64,000 nucleotides of DNA from Cellulomonas flavigena DSM 20109 (GTDB lineage: Bacteria > Actinomycetota > Actinomycetes > Actinomycetales > Cellulomonadaceae), in contig NC_014151.1 of the NCBI RefSeq assembly GCF_000092865.1, positions 1,674,001-1,738,000 on the forward strand. Direction: 5' to 3'. Position 1 is the stretch's first letter; the number at the start of each line of letters is the position of its first letter. The position numbers and the translations under genes were made by a program. The notes under the pieces are model-generated. The model worked only from the letters and a program-made list of their open reading frames with translations, searched no databases and was not told the DNA's origin. Positions 1 to 11,265 of this stretch are shown piece by piece.

Positions 1-1
1 C

Positions 2-2098
2 GGTGAGCGCCCCGCGCCCGCCGGTCGCGGAGGCGGCGGCGGTCGCGGCGGCTACGGTGGCGGCCCCGGCCGTCCTGGTGGCGGCGGTGCACCCGGTGGC
101 GGCGGCGGGTTCGCCGGTCGTCCCGGTGGTGGCGGTCGTCCCGGTGGCGCCGGTCGCGGCTCCACCCAGGGTGCGTTCGGTCGTGCCGGCGGTCGCCCCG
201 TCCGCGGCCGCAAGTCGAAGCGGGCGAAGCGCCAGGAGTTCGAGCAGATGCAGGCGCCGTCGCTGGGCGGCGTCTCCGTCCCGCGCGGCAACGGCAAGAC
301 GGTCGTCCGCCTGCGCCACGGCTCGTCGCTGAACGACTTCGCCGACAAGATCGACGCGAACCCCGCCTCGCTCGTCACCGTGCTGTTCCACCTCGGTGAG
401 ATGGCCACCGCGACCCAGTCGCTCGACGAGGACACGTTCGGCACGCTCGCGGCCGAGCTCGGCTACGTCATCGAGATGGTCTCGGCCGAGGAGGAGGACC
501 GCGAGCTGCTCGGGGCCTTCGACATCGACCTGGACGCCGAGCTCGAGGCCGAGGGCGACGACGTGCTCGAGGCGCGTCCGCCCGTCGTCACCGTCATGGG
601 CCACGTCGACCACGGCAAGACCAAGCTCCTCGACGCCATCCGGTCCACGGACGTCGTCGCGGGCGAGGCCGGCGGCATCACCCAGCACATCGGTGCGTAC
701 CAGGTGCGCACGGAGCACGAGGGCATCGACCGCGCGATCACGTTCATCGACACCCCGGGTCACGAGGCGTTCACCGCCATGCGTGCCCGCGGTGCGCAGG
801 TCACGGACATCGCCATCCTCGTGGTCGCGGCCGACGACGGCGTGATGCCTCAGACGATCGAGGCGCTGAACCACGCGCAGTCGGCCAACGTGCCGATCGT
901 CGTCGCGGTCAACAAGGTGGACAAGGAGTCGGCGAACCCCGACAAGATCCGCCAGCAGCTCACCGAGTACAACCTCGTGGCCGAGGAGTACGGCGGCGAC
1001 ACCATGTTCGTCGACGTCTCCGCCAAGCAGCGCATGGGGATCGACGAGCTGCTCGAGGCGGTCCTGCTCACGGCGGACGCCGCGCTCGACATGCGCGCCA
1101 ACCCGGACAAGGACGCGCGCGGTGTCGCGATCGAGGCGAACCTCGACAAGGGCCGCGGGGCCGTCGCCACGGTGCTCGTGCAGTCCGGCACGCTGCAGGT
1201 CGGCGACGCGATCGTCGCCGGCACGGCCCACGGCCGCGTCCGCGCGATGCTCGACGAGCACGGCGAGAACGTGACCGAGGCCGGCCCGGCCCGTCCCGTG
1301 CAGGTCCTCGGCCTGTCGTCGGTGCCCCGCGCGGGCGACACCTTCCTGGTGGCGCCCGACGAGCGCACCGCGCGGCAGATCGCGGAGAAGCGCGAGGCGG
1401 CCGAGCGTGCCGCCCTCCTGGCCAAGCGCCGCAAGCGCATCAGCCTCGAGGACTTCACGCAGGCGCTGCAGCAGGGCAAGGTCGAGACCCTCAACCTCGT
1501 TCTCAAGGGCGACGTGTCGGGTGCGGTCGAGGCCCTCGAGGACGCGCTGCTCAAGATCGACGTCGGCGACGAGGTCGACCTGCGCGTCATCCACCGCGGG
1601 GTGGGTGCCATCACGCAGAACGACGTCAACCTGGCGACGGTCGACAACGCGATCATCATCGGCTTCAACGTGAAGCTCGCGCCGCGCGTCGAGGAGCTGG
1701 CGGACCGCGAGGGCGTCGACGTGCGCTTCTACTCGGTCATCTACCAGGCGATCGACGACGTCGAGGCCGCCCTCAAGGGCATGCTCAAGCCGGAGTACGA
1801 GGAGGTGCAGCTCGGTAGCGCCGAGGTGCGCGAGATCTTCCGCTCCTCGAAGTTCGGCAACATCGCCGGTTCCATCGTGCGCTCGGGCGAGATCCGACGG
1901 AACTCCAAGGCGCGCGTGCTCCGCAAGGGCAAGCTCATCGGGGACAACCTCACGATCGAGTCCCTCAAGCGGTTCAAGGACGACGCGACCGAGGTCCGCG
2001 AGGGCTACGAGTGCGGTATCGGCCTGGGGTCGTTCAACGACCTGCAGCTCGAGGACGTCATCGAGACGTACGAGATGCGGGAGAAGCCGCGGTCGTGA
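2..2098 (+). CDS. infB: Translation initiation factor IF-2, 5'-truncated
   Basis: GTPase that places initiator tRNA on the 30S subunit and promotes subunit joining. The reading frame is open from base 2, so the N-terminus lies outside the window. Roughly the first 60 visible residues are a Gly/Arg/Pro-rich low-complexity stretch, typical of the long N-terminal region of actinobacterial IF-2. It is followed by the IF2-N segment, a G domain with GHVDHGKT (G1), DTPGHEAF (G3) and NKVD (G4), and the C-terminal domains ending in the fMet-tRNA binding part. The ATG at 248 is internal, not the true start. A strong hairpin lies just downstream, before rbfA. The assignment is secure; only the start is missing. 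Confidence 0.97.
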   Translation, partial: GERPAPAGRGGGGGRGGYGGGPGRPGGGGAPGGGGGFAGRPGGGGRPGGAGRGSTQGAFGRAGGRPVRGRKSKRAKRQEFEQMQAPSLGGVSVPRGNGKTVVRLRHGSSLNDFADKIDANPASLVTVLFHLGEMATATQSLDEDTFGTLAAELGYVIEMVSAEEEDRELLGAFDIDLDAELEAEGDDVLEARPPVVTVMGHVDHGKTKLLDAIRSTDVVAGEAGGITQHIGAYQVRTEHEGIDRAITFIDTPGHEAFTAMRARGAQVTDIAILVVAADDGVMPQTIEALNHAQSANVPIVVAVNKVDKESANPDKIRQQLTEYNLVAEEYGGDTMFVDVSAKQRMGIDELLEAVLLTADAALDMRANPDKDARGVAIEANLDKGRGAVATVLVQSGTLQVGDAIVAGTAHGRVRAMLDEHGENVTEAGPARPVQVLGLSSVPRAGDTFLVAPDERTARQIAEKREAAERAALLAKRRKRISLEDFTQALQQGKVETLNLVLKGDVSGAVEALEDALLKIDVGDEVDLRVIHRGVGAITQNDVNLATVDNAIIIGFNVKLAPRVEELADREGVDVRFYSVIYQAIDDVEAALKGMLKPEYEEVQLGSAEVREIFRSSKFGNIAGSIVRSGEIRRNSKARVLRKGKLIGDNLTIESLKRFKDDATEVREGYECGIGLGSFNDLQLEDVIETYEMREKPRS

Positions 2099-2110
2099 TG
2101 TTCGTTGCTC

Positions 2111-2140
2111 GGGGGTGAGTCCGTTCGTCGGCTCACCCCC
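2111..2140 (+). terminator. Hairpin after infB, terminator or attenuator
   Basis: GGGGGTGAG (2111-2119) pairs perfectly with CTCACCCCC (2132-2140). An inner CCG/CGG stem closes a TTCGT loop, leaving one bulged T. There is no T-tract, as is usual in high-GC actinobacteria. It lies 12 nt after the infB stop and could terminate or attenuate transcription into rbfA. Confidence 0.6.
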
Positions 2141-2295
2141 GGGCGGCCTCCGGGAGCGTACGGCGGGCCTACCGCGGGGCTGGCGGCCCGTGCCAGGCCC
2201 ACCACGGCCCGCCGCACCGCTCCCTGCGGCCACCCTCGTCAGTCGTCAGATCCCCCGCCCGCGGTGGTGGAGGGGGCTGGAAGGAAGGCAGGACC

Positions 2296-2730
2296 ATGGC
2301 CGACACAGGGCGGGCGCGGAAGCTGGCGGAGCGGATCCAGCAGGTGGTCGCGCAGATGATCGACACGCGGGTCAAGGACCCGCGGCTGGGGTTCGTCACG
2401 GTGACCGACGTGCGCGTGACCGGTGACCTCCAGCACGCGGACGTGTACTACACGGTGCTCGGCGACGACGAGTCGCGCGAGGGGTCTGCCAAGGCGCTCG
2501 AGAGCGCCAAGGGCATGATCCGTTCGGAGGTCGGCAAGCAGACCGGCATCCGACTCACGCCGACCCTCGCGTTCCACCTCGACGCGGTGCCGGAGACTGC
2601 TGCGCACCTCGAGGAAGCGCTGTCCGAGGCGGCACGGCGCGATGCCGAGGTCGCCCGACTGGCCGCGAGCGCACGGTACGCCGGCGAGGCCGACCCCTAC
2701 CGGCACGCCGAGGACGACGACGAGCGCTGA
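2296..2730 (+). CDS. rbfA: Ribosome-binding factor A
   Basis: Small KH-like protein that matures the 5' end of 16S rRNA and acts on free 30S subunits. The 144 residues show the family signature: [17 protein letters not shown] at the N-terminus, then [25 protein letters not shown]. The acidic, charged C-terminal tail is common in actinobacteria. The ATG is preceded by a purine-rich GGAAGG. It follows infB in the conserved order but is separated from it by about 200 bp containing a hairpin. The next gene downstream is convergent and starts its 3' end 21 bp away. Confidence 0.96.
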   Translation: MADTGRARKLAERIQQVVAQMIDTRVKDPRLGFVTVTDVRVTGDLQHADVYYTVLGDDESREGSAKALESAKGMIRSEVGKQTGIRLTPTLAFHLDAVPETAAHLEEALSEAARRDAEVARLAASARYAGEADPYRHAEDDDER

Positions 2731-2751
2731 GCCGCTCGTGCGCGGCCGGGA

Positions 2752-3810
2752 TCAGCCGAACCACTCGCGCACGCGCTCGGCGACGGCCCGTTCGAACAGG
2801 TCGTCGTCGTGGCGCCCGCGCAGCCACGCCTGGAAGTCGCCGCCGACGCACGCATCCAGCTCGGCCCGGCACGCGTCGGGCTCGCGGACCGCGTGCAGCA
2901 GCAGGGCCTCGGCCTGTGCGGGGTCCGAGTACAGGAACGGGTACCGCGCGGGGAGGATCGCGCGCGCCCATGCCAGGTCGGGGAACACGCCGATCGCCCC
3001 TGCGACGAGGGCCTCGACGTACTCGAGGCCGTACGACTCGTCGACCGAGGTCGCGAGGAACGCGGTGGTGCGGGACAGGGCCTGCCAGTACGACTCACGG
3101 TCCGAGGTGAGCGGACCGACCCACGTCCAGTCGTGCTGGGAGAACCGCATGGCGAGCTCGGTAGCCAGGTGCTGCTCGTGCAGTCGCATCTCCACGACCA
3201 GCGGCACCTGCCGGCGCACCTGCTCGACGACGTCGACGAACAGGCGCGGCTGCTTGCGCTCCGACAGGTAGATCGCGGGGTACAGCACGACGGGTACGTC
3301 GGTCGGCGTGCGCGGCTGGACGTGCTCGAGCCGGATCCCCAGGTCCACCCACGCGACGACCGCCCGCTCGGCGAGCGGCGGCACCGCGAGCATGCGCACG
3401 ACCTCGCGGATCTCCGACGCCGTGCGCTCGGAGTTCGCGAACGTCGGGAACAGGGCGCACGACAGGGCGAGCATCGCGCGCGCCACCCGGTGGGTGTGGT
3501 GCGTCGAGACGTTCCACCACAGGAAGTTCATGACGTTCGGCTCGTCGCCGTGGCGGGCCAGCACGCGCCAGATCTCGGGGGAGTCGAGGACGTCCATGTT
3601 GATGACGACGGTGGACGCGGCGTCGACAGCGGTCAGCGGCACGACGTCCACGGGCCCGGTGCGCGGCCGCGGGCCGACCAGGACGGCGCCGGGGAACACC
3701 CGCAGCAGTCGTCGCACGAGGGTGGCGCCCGCGTCGTGGCCGGCCACGTACCCGTCGTCGTCGAGGACGGGCAGGCCCGCGGGGTTGGTGTAGGCGATGG
3801 CGATCTGCAC
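2752..3810 (-). CDS. Glycosyltransferase-like protein (DUF1972/GT4-like fold)
   Basis: A 352-residue protein with the two-domain look of retaining GT-B glycosyltransferases: an N-terminal nucleotide-fold region (residues about 1-150) and a C-terminal region where DESYGLEYVEALVAGAIGVFPD resembles the E-x7-E donor-binding motif (ATSVDESYGLEYVEALVAG). Substrate cannot be read from sequence. It starts at a GTG preceded by GGGAGG five bases upstream. It lies 12 bp after the pyrophosphatase gene on the same strand, so the two are probably co-transcribed. Together they form an inverted insertion between rbfA and truB, which are usually adjacent or nearly so. Family assignment is moderate; function is unknown. 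Confidence 0.6.
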   Translation of the reverse strand: MQIAIAYTNPAGLPVLDDDGYVAGHDAGATLVRRLLRVFPGAVLVGPRPRTGPVDVVPLTAVDAASTVVINMDVLDSPEIWRVLARHGDEPNVMNFLWWNVSTHHTHRVARAMLALSCALFPTFANSERTASEIREVVRMLAVPPLAERAVVAWVDLGIRLEHVQPRTPTDVPVVLYPAIYLSERKQPRLFVDVVEQVRRQVPLVVEMRLHEQHLATELAMRFSQHDWTWVGPLTSDRESYWQALSRTTAFLATSVDESYGLEYVEALVAGAIGVFPDLAWARAILPARYPFLYSDPAQAEALLLHAVREPDACRAELDACVGGDFQAWLRGRHDDDLFERAVAERVREWFG

Positions 3811-3822
3811 GGCTGCCTCCCG

Positions 3823-6510
<2,688 letters not shown>

Positions 6511-6517
6511 GTCCCGC

Positions 6518-6523
6518 ACGCTA
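6518..6523 (-). promoter_or_regulatory. Leaderless-type -10 hexamer for hppA
   Basis: TAGCGT on the minus strand ends 7 nt before the GTG at 6510, and no ribosome binding site is visible. It supports 6510 over the in-frame GTG at 6519. Confidence 0.5.
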
Positions 6524-6545
6524 GGGACGCGGGACGTCGTCCACA

Positions 6546-6561
6546 CGTGACGAAGGTCACG
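6546..6561. promoter_or_regulatory. CRP/GlxR-like palindrome between hppA and truB
   Basis: CGTGACGAAGGTCACG: six-base arms CGTGAC and GTCACG around GAAG. The core GTGA-N6-TCAC matches the half-site layout of cAMP receptor family operators such as GlxR in actinobacteria. Its near edge is 22 bp upstream of the hppA -10 hexamer (about -35 to -45), and it lies 116 bp upstream of the truB -10. Confidence 0.5.
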
Positions 6562-6677
6562 GTTGAGGTCGTGCGGCTGGTCAGGGGTCCGGGCAGTCCC
6601 CCGAACGGACGTGCGGGAGCGTCGCCGGGCGCGAGGCTCGACGACGTGCGCGGCACCGCCCGGCCGAGGCCCGCTGA

Positions 6678-6683
6678 TAACCT
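6678..6683 (+). promoter_or_regulatory. Leaderless-type -10 hexamer for truB
   Basis: TAACCT ends 7 nt before the truB ATG at 6691. There is no Shine-Dalgarno sequence in the intervening GCCCGCC. Confidence 0.6.
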
Positions 6684-6690
6684 GCCCGCC

Positions 6691-7656
6691 ATGCCGACCG
6701 CCCCGACGGCCCGGGGTGGGACGCGCCCCCCGGCCGGTCCTCGCCGCCCCACGGCCGCCGACGGCCTGCTCGTGGTCGACAAGCCCGCGGGCTGGACGAG
6801 CCACGACGTCGTCGCGCGCGTGCGACGCCTCGCGTCGACCCGCAAGGTCGGGCACGCCGGCACGCTCGACCCCATGGCCACGGGGGTGCTCGTCGTGGGC
6901 ATCGGGCGGGCGACGCGTCTGCTCACGTACGTGACCGGGGCCGACAAGGACTACACGGCGACGGTGCGGCTCGGCGTGGTGACGACCACGGACGACGCCG
7001 AGGGCGAGACGCTCGCGCGGACCGACGCCTCCGGGATCGCGCGCGGCGACCTCGACGCGCAGGTCGCCGCCCTCACCGGCGACGTCCAGCAGGTGCCGAG
7101 CTCGGTGTCGGCGATCAAGGTCGACGGCCAGCGCGCGTACGCGCGCGTCCGCGCCGGCGAGGACGTCGAGCTCGCCGCGCGGCCCGTGCACGTCGCGCGG
7201 TTCGCCGTGCTCGACGTGCGGCCCGGTGTCGTCGACGAGGTGCCCGTGCTCGACGTCGACGTCGAGGTCACGTGCTCGTCGGGCACGTACGTGCGGGCGC
7301 TCGCGCGCGACCTCGGTGCGGCGCTCGGCGTCGGCGGGCACCTCACCGCGCTGCGGCGCACGCGGGTCGCCGGCTACGGGATCGAGCACGCACGGACCCT
7401 CGACGAGCTCGCCGGGGAGCCCGAGGACGTCGCCGTCCCCGTGCTGCCGCTCACCGACGCGGCGCGAGGTGTGCTGCCCGTGCGCGCGCTCACCGAGCCC
7501 GAGGCGCGTGCACTGTCCTACGGCCAGGGCATCGCCGCGGCGGACGAGCCGAGCGGTCCGGTCGCGGCGGTCGGCCCCGGCGACGTGCTCGTCGCGGTCG
7601 TCGAGCGGCGCGGCCCGCGGGTCGTGCCCGTCGTGGTCTTCGCACCCGCATCCTGA
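6691..7656 (+). CDS. truB: tRNA pseudouridine(55) synthase
   Basis: Converts U55 in the T-loop of tRNAs to pseudouridine. The 321-residue protein has the family core DGLLVVDKPAGWTSHDVVARVRR followed by GHAGTLDPMATGVL, in which Asp60 is the catalytic aspartate. VPSSVSAIKVDGQRAYARVRAGE and the CSSGTYVRALARDLG motif are also present. A PUA-like C-terminal portion completes the chain. The frame stays open far upstream, but homology begins after residue 20 and the ATG at 6691 has a well-placed -10 element, so it was taken as the start. It is divergent from hppA, and the cellulase gene follows it. Confidence 0.96.
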   Translation: MPTAPTARGGTRPPAGPRRPTAADGLLVVDKPAGWTSHDVVARVRRLASTRKVGHAGTLDPMATGVLVVGIGRATRLLTYVTGADKDYTATVRLGVVTTTDDAEGETLARTDASGIARGDLDAQVAALTGDVQQVPSSVSAIKVDGQRAYARVRAGEDVELAARPVHVARFAVLDVRPGVVDEVPVLDVDVEVTCSSGTYVRALARDLGAALGVGGHLTALRRTRVAGYGIEHARTLDELAGEPEDVAVPVLPLTDAARGVLPVRALTEPEARALSYGQGIAAADEPSGPVAAVGPGDVLVAVVERRGPRVVPVVVFAPAS

Positions 7657-7761
7657 CGTCCGAGGGTGTCGCGGTGGGGGCCGCCAGGGCCCGACGACCT
7701 GCCGAAACGATTCGGGGAAACGTTGTGCGCCGCTGGGCTTCCGGTTGGTCCGGTTCGCCCA

Positions 7762-7767
7762 TAACCT
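7762..7767 (+). promoter_or_regulatory. Putative -10 element of the cellulase gene
   Basis: TAACCT at 7762-7767 (also readable as CATAAC at 7760-7765), with a weak TTCCGG 17 bp upstream. A start of transcription near 7774 would give a 5' leader of about 65 nt that contains the CelR-type operator. Confidence 0.4.
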
Positions 7768-7807
7768 GACGCACGCATGCCGAGCGCCCCCGTGCACGCC
7801 GAGGTCC

Positions 7808-7821
7808 TGGGAGCGCTCCCG
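7808..7821. promoter_or_regulatory. CelR/CebR-type operator upstream of the GH9 cellulase
   Basis: TGGGAGCGCTCCCG matches 13 of 14 bases of TGGGAGCGCTCCCA, the inverted repeat bound by the LacI-family repressors CelR (Thermobifida fusca) and CebR (Streptomyces), which release DNA when cellobiose is present. It ends 17 nt before the GTG start codon and just before the GGGGAG ribosome binding site, a position suited to repression. No LacI regulator gene is in the window. Confidence 0.88.
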
Positions 7822-7838
7822 ACCCACGGGGAGACGAC

Positions 7839-10800
7839 GTGGTTTCTCGAAGGACGCGCCGCGGACTGCGCGCCGCGACAGCCATCACCAGTGCGGGCGT
7901 TCTCGCCGCGATCGGGCTGCTGCCCGCAGTCGCGGCGGTCGACGACGCCTTCGACGACGGGCCGGGCGCGTGGATCGCGTACGGCACCGACGGGGACATC
8001 GACACCAGCTCCGGCGCGCTCTGCGTCGACGTGCCGGCCGGCTCCGCGCAGTACGGCGTGGGCGTCGTGCTGAACGGCGTGGCCGTGGAGGAGGGCGCGA
8101 CCTACACGTTCGCGTACACCGCGAGCGCCTCGACGGACGTGACCATCCGGGCCCTCGTGGGCCAGAACGGCGCGCCCTACGGCACCGTGCTCGACACGAC
8201 GCCGGCCCTGACCGCCGAGCCGACGGCCGTCGAGGAGACGTTCACCGCCTCCGCGTCCTACCCCGCCACGGCGACCGACGAGTCCCCCGAGGGGCAGATC
8301 GCGTTCCAGCTCGGCGGCTTCAGCGACGACGCGTGGACCTTCTGCCTCGACGACGTGTCGCTGAGCAGCGAGAGCGAGCTGCTGCCGCACACGTCGTTCG
8401 CCGAGGGGCTGGGCCCGTGGGGCCTGTACGGCACGGGCGACCCGGTCTTCGCGGACGGCGAGATGTGCGTCGAGGTCCCCGGGGGGTACAGCAACCCGTG
8501 GGACGCCGGCCTGTCGTTCACCGGCCTGCCGATCGAGGAGGGCGAGAACTACGTCCTCACGCTCACCGGCCGCACCGAGCCGGCGACGCCCGTGCGCGTC
8601 ATCGTCGGCGAGGGCGGTGGCACCTACCGCATGGTGCTCGAGCAGTCGTCCGCGCCGCTGGGCACCGAGGCGACCACGCTCACCTACCCGTTCACCGCGA
8701 ACACGTCCTTCCCGGCGGACGGCGACGCGCCCGGCCAGGTGGCGATCCACCTCGGCAAGACCGCGGGCTACACCTTCTGCCTCTCGGAGGTCTCGTTGAG
8801 CACGTCCGCCACGCCGCCGCCACCCTACGAGCCGGACACCGGCCCGCGCGTGCGCGTCAACCAGGTGGGCTACCTGCCGTTCGGCCCGAAGCGCGCGACG
8901 CTCGTCACCGACGCGACCGAGGCGGTCGCGTGGCAGCTCCTCGGCGCCGACGGCGACGAGGTGGCCGACGGTGAGTCGCAGCCGGTGGGCGCCGACGCGT
9001 CCTCGGGCGAGAACGTGCACGTCATCGACTTCTCCGACGTCACGGCGACCGGCGAGGGGCTGACGCTCGTGGCCGACGGCGAGACGAGCCACCCCTTCGC
9101 GATCGACGCGGACCTCTACGCGCAGCTGCGGTACGACGCGCTGAACTACTTCTACCTCGCGCGCTCGGGCATCGACATCGAGGCGTCCATCGTGGGGGAG
9201 GAGTACGCACGAGAGGCCGGTCACGTGGGCGTCGCTCCGAACCAGGGCGACACCGAGGTGCCCTGCATCGGTCCGCGTGACTACTACGACGGCTGGACCT
9301 GCGACTACACGCTCGACGTCACCGGCGGCTGGTACGACGCCGGTGACCACGGCAAGTACGTCGTCAACGGCGGCATCTCCGTCGCCCAGCTCCTGGCGAC
9401 CTACGAGCGCACGCTGCACGTCGAGGGCGCGTCCACCGAGGCACTGGCCGACGGGACGCTGAACCTCCCCGAGCACGGCAACGGCGTGCCCGACGTGCTC
9501 GACGAGGCGCGCTGGGAGCTGGAGTGGATGCTGAAGATGGTGGCGCCGTCCGGTGAGTACGCCGGCATGGTGCACCACAAGATCCACGACGAGGGCTGGA
9601 CCGGTCTGCCGCTCATGCCGGCGGACGACCCGCAGGCGCGCTCGCTGCACCGTCCCTCGACGGCGGCGACGCTCAACCTGGCGGCCGTGGCCGCGCAGGG
9701 CGCCCGACTGTTCAGCGAGTACGACCAGGAGTTCGCCGACACGCTGCTGGCCGTGGCGCGCAGCACGTACGAGGCGGCGCTCGCGCACCCCGACGTGTAC
9801 GCGCCGGGTGCCGCGGGCAGCGACGGCGGTGGCCCGTACGACGACTCCGACGTGTCGGACGAGTTCTACTGGGCGGCGGCCGAGCTGTACGTCACGACCG
9901 GTGAGGCGCGCTACGCCACGGACCTCACGGCCAACCCGCACCACACGGGCGACGTCTTCCCGGCCGGCGGCTTCTACTGGGGCGGCGTGGCCGCACTGGG
10001 CCGGCTGACGCTCGCGACCGTGCCCAACGACCTGCCCGACCGTGACGAGGTGCAGGCGTCGGTCGTCGCGGCCGCCGGCCGGTACGTCGCCGCGCAGCAG
10101 GAGCACCCCTGGGGCTCGGTCTACTCGCCCGACGGCGGCGTGTACGCCTGGGGCTCGAACTCCTCGGTCGCGAACATCCTCGTGGTCGTGGGCACGGCGT
10201 ACGACCTCACGGGCGACGTCACGTACCAGCGGGCGGCGCTCGAGGGGCTGGACTACCTGTTCGGCCGCAACGCGCTCAACCAGTCGTACGTGACCGACTG
10301 GGGCACGACGACGTCGCAGAACCAGCACTCGCGCTGGTTCGCCCACCAGCTCGACCCGGCGCTGCCGAACCCGCCGAAGGGCTCGCTCGCCGGCGGTCCG
10401 AACTCGCAGGTCAGCACGTGGGACCCGACGATGCAGTCCACGCTCTCCGCGGACTGCCCGCCGGCCACCTGCTACCTCGACGAGATCAGCTCGTGGGCGT
10501 CGAACGAGATCACCGTGAACTGGAACTCGGCGCTGTCGTGGGTCGCGTCGTTCGCGGCCGACCAGACCGGTGCCCAGCAGGAGACCCCGGTTGCGCCCGT
10601 CGTCACCAGCCAGCCCTCCGACCAGTCGGTCGGTGTCGGGGCGACGGCGAGCTTCACCGCGGCCGCGTCGGGCGTCCCGGCGCCGACGGTGCAGTGGCAG
10701 GTGCGTCAGGGCAAGAAGTGGCGTGACGTGCCGGGTGCGACCTCGACCACGCTCACCGTCGTGGCCTCGACGCCGAAGGCGGGCGGCGAGTACCGCGCGG

Positions 10801-11141
10801 TGTTCACGAACGCGTCGGGGACGGCGACCAGCGACGTCGCGCGGCTCACCGTCAAGCACCAGGCGCCGGTCGTGATCAAGCACCCGGTCGACACGGTCGG
10901 GAAGGTCGGACAGCAGGTGACGTTCACCGCGGCCGCCTCCGGCCACCCGCAGCCGACGGTCCGCTGGCAGCAGCGTCGTGGTGAGGGGACGTGGACCGAC
11001 GTGAAGGGGGCGAAGAAGGAGGAGCTCCGCGTCCTCGTCACGCCGAAGTCGCAGGGTCTGCAGTACCGGGCCGTGTTCACCAACCCCGGTGGCACGGTGA
11101 CGACCGACGCGGCACGCCTGACGGTCCGCGGCGGCAGCTGA
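7839..11141 (+). CDS. cenC: Secreted endo-beta-1,4-glucanase, GH9, CenC-like
   Basis: Hydrolyses beta-1,4 bonds in cellulose outside the cell. The 1,100-residue precursor has, in order: an Arg-rich signal peptide (about 1-33), two CBM4 modules (about 35-178 and 185-328, each beginning with a FDDG- or FAEG-type motif and ending FCLDDVSLS or FCLSEVSLS), an Ig-like domain (335-430, RVRVNQVGYLPFGPKRATLV), the GH9 domain (440-905) and two Ig-like modules of about 90 residues (919-1007, 1008-1098). WYDAGD carries Asp500 and Asp503 (base) and NEITVNW carries Glu890 (acid). Length and architecture match C. fimi CenC. GTG start with GGGGAG five bases upstream. The promoter region carries a CelR-type operator. 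The gene sits between truB and ribF. Confidence 0.95.
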   Translation: MVSRRTRRGLRAATAITSAGVLAAIGLLPAVAAVDDAFDDGPGAWIAYGTDGDIDTSSGALCVDVPAGSAQYGVGVVLNGVAVEEGATYTFAYTASASTDVTIRALVGQNGAPYGTVLDTTPALTAEPTAVEETFTASASYPATATDESPEGQIAFQLGGFSDDAWTFCLDDVSLSSESELLPHTSFAEGLGPWGLYGTGDPVFADGEMCVEVPGGYSNPWDAGLSFTGLPIEEGENYVLTLTGRTEPATPVRVIVGEGGGTYRMVLEQSSAPLGTEATTLTYPFTANTSFPADGDAPGQVAIHLGKTAGYTFCLSEVSLSTSATPPPPYEPDTGPRVRVNQVGYLPFGPKRATLVTDATEAVAWQLLGADGDEVADGESQPVGADASSGENVHVIDFSDVTATGEGLTLVADGETSHPFAIDADLYAQLRYDALNYFYLARSGIDIEASIVGEEYAREAGHVGVAPNQGDTEVPCIGPRDYYDGWTCDYTLDVTGGWYDAGDHGKYVVNGGISVAQLLATYERTLHVEGASTEALADGTLNLPEHGNGVPDVLDEARWELEWMLKMVAPSGEYAGMVHHKIHDEGWTGLPLMPADDPQARSLHRPSTAATLNLAAVAAQGARLFSEYDQEFADTLLAVARSTYEAALAHPDVYAPGAAGSDGGGPYDDSDVSDEFYWAAAELYVTTGEARYATDLTANPHHTGDVFPAGGFYWGGVAALGRLTLATVPNDLPDRDEVQASVVAAAGRYVAAQQEHPWGSVYSPDGGVYAWGSNSSVANILVVVGTAYDLTGDVTYQRAALEGLDYLFGRNALNQSYVTDWGTTTSQNQHSRWFAHQLDPALPNPPKGSLAGGPNSQVSTWDPTMQSTLSADCPPATCYLDEISSWASNEITVNWNSALSWVASFAADQTGAQQETPVAPVVTSQPSDQSVGVGATASFTAAASGVPAPTVQWQVRQGKKWRDVPGATSTTLTVVASTPKAGGEYRAVFTNASGTATSDVARLTVKHQAPVVIKHPVDTVGKVGQQVTFTAAASGHPQPTVRWQQRRGEGTWTDVKGAKKEELRVLVTPKSQGLQYRAVFTNPGGTVTTDAARLTVRGGS

Positions 11142-11149
11142 CACGCGAC

Positions 11150-11186
11150 GCCCGGCACCGGGACCACGACGGTCCCGGTGCCGGGC
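11150..11186 (+). terminator. Strong intrinsic terminator after the cellulase gene
   Basis: GCCCGGCACCGGGACC (11150-11165) pairs perfectly over 16 bp with 11171-11186 around an ACGAC loop, starting 8 nt after the stop codon. It should insulate cellulose-induced transcription from ribF. Confidence 0.9.
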
Positions 11187-11265
11187 GTTGCCGTGCCTGG
11201 TGTCCGGGCGTGGCAGGCTTGTCCGTCGGGCCCCGCGACCGGCGGGCCGACGGACGGGAGCTGGG

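Noticed and set aside
2099..2295. Search for tRNA or small RNA in the infB-rbfA gap
   Set aside because: Only a terminator-like hairpin is seen; no cloverleaf or other recognisable RNA.
7777..8073. Short frame starting at ATG 7777, possible small protein or leader peptide before the cellulase
   Set aside because: It overlaps the cellulase in another frame, has no ribosome binding site and has shadow-like composition.
11188..11265. Upstream ATG for ribF
   Set aside because: It begins at the end of the cellulase terminator and adds Arg-rich sequence unlike RibF; the GTG at 11266 has a ribosome binding site.
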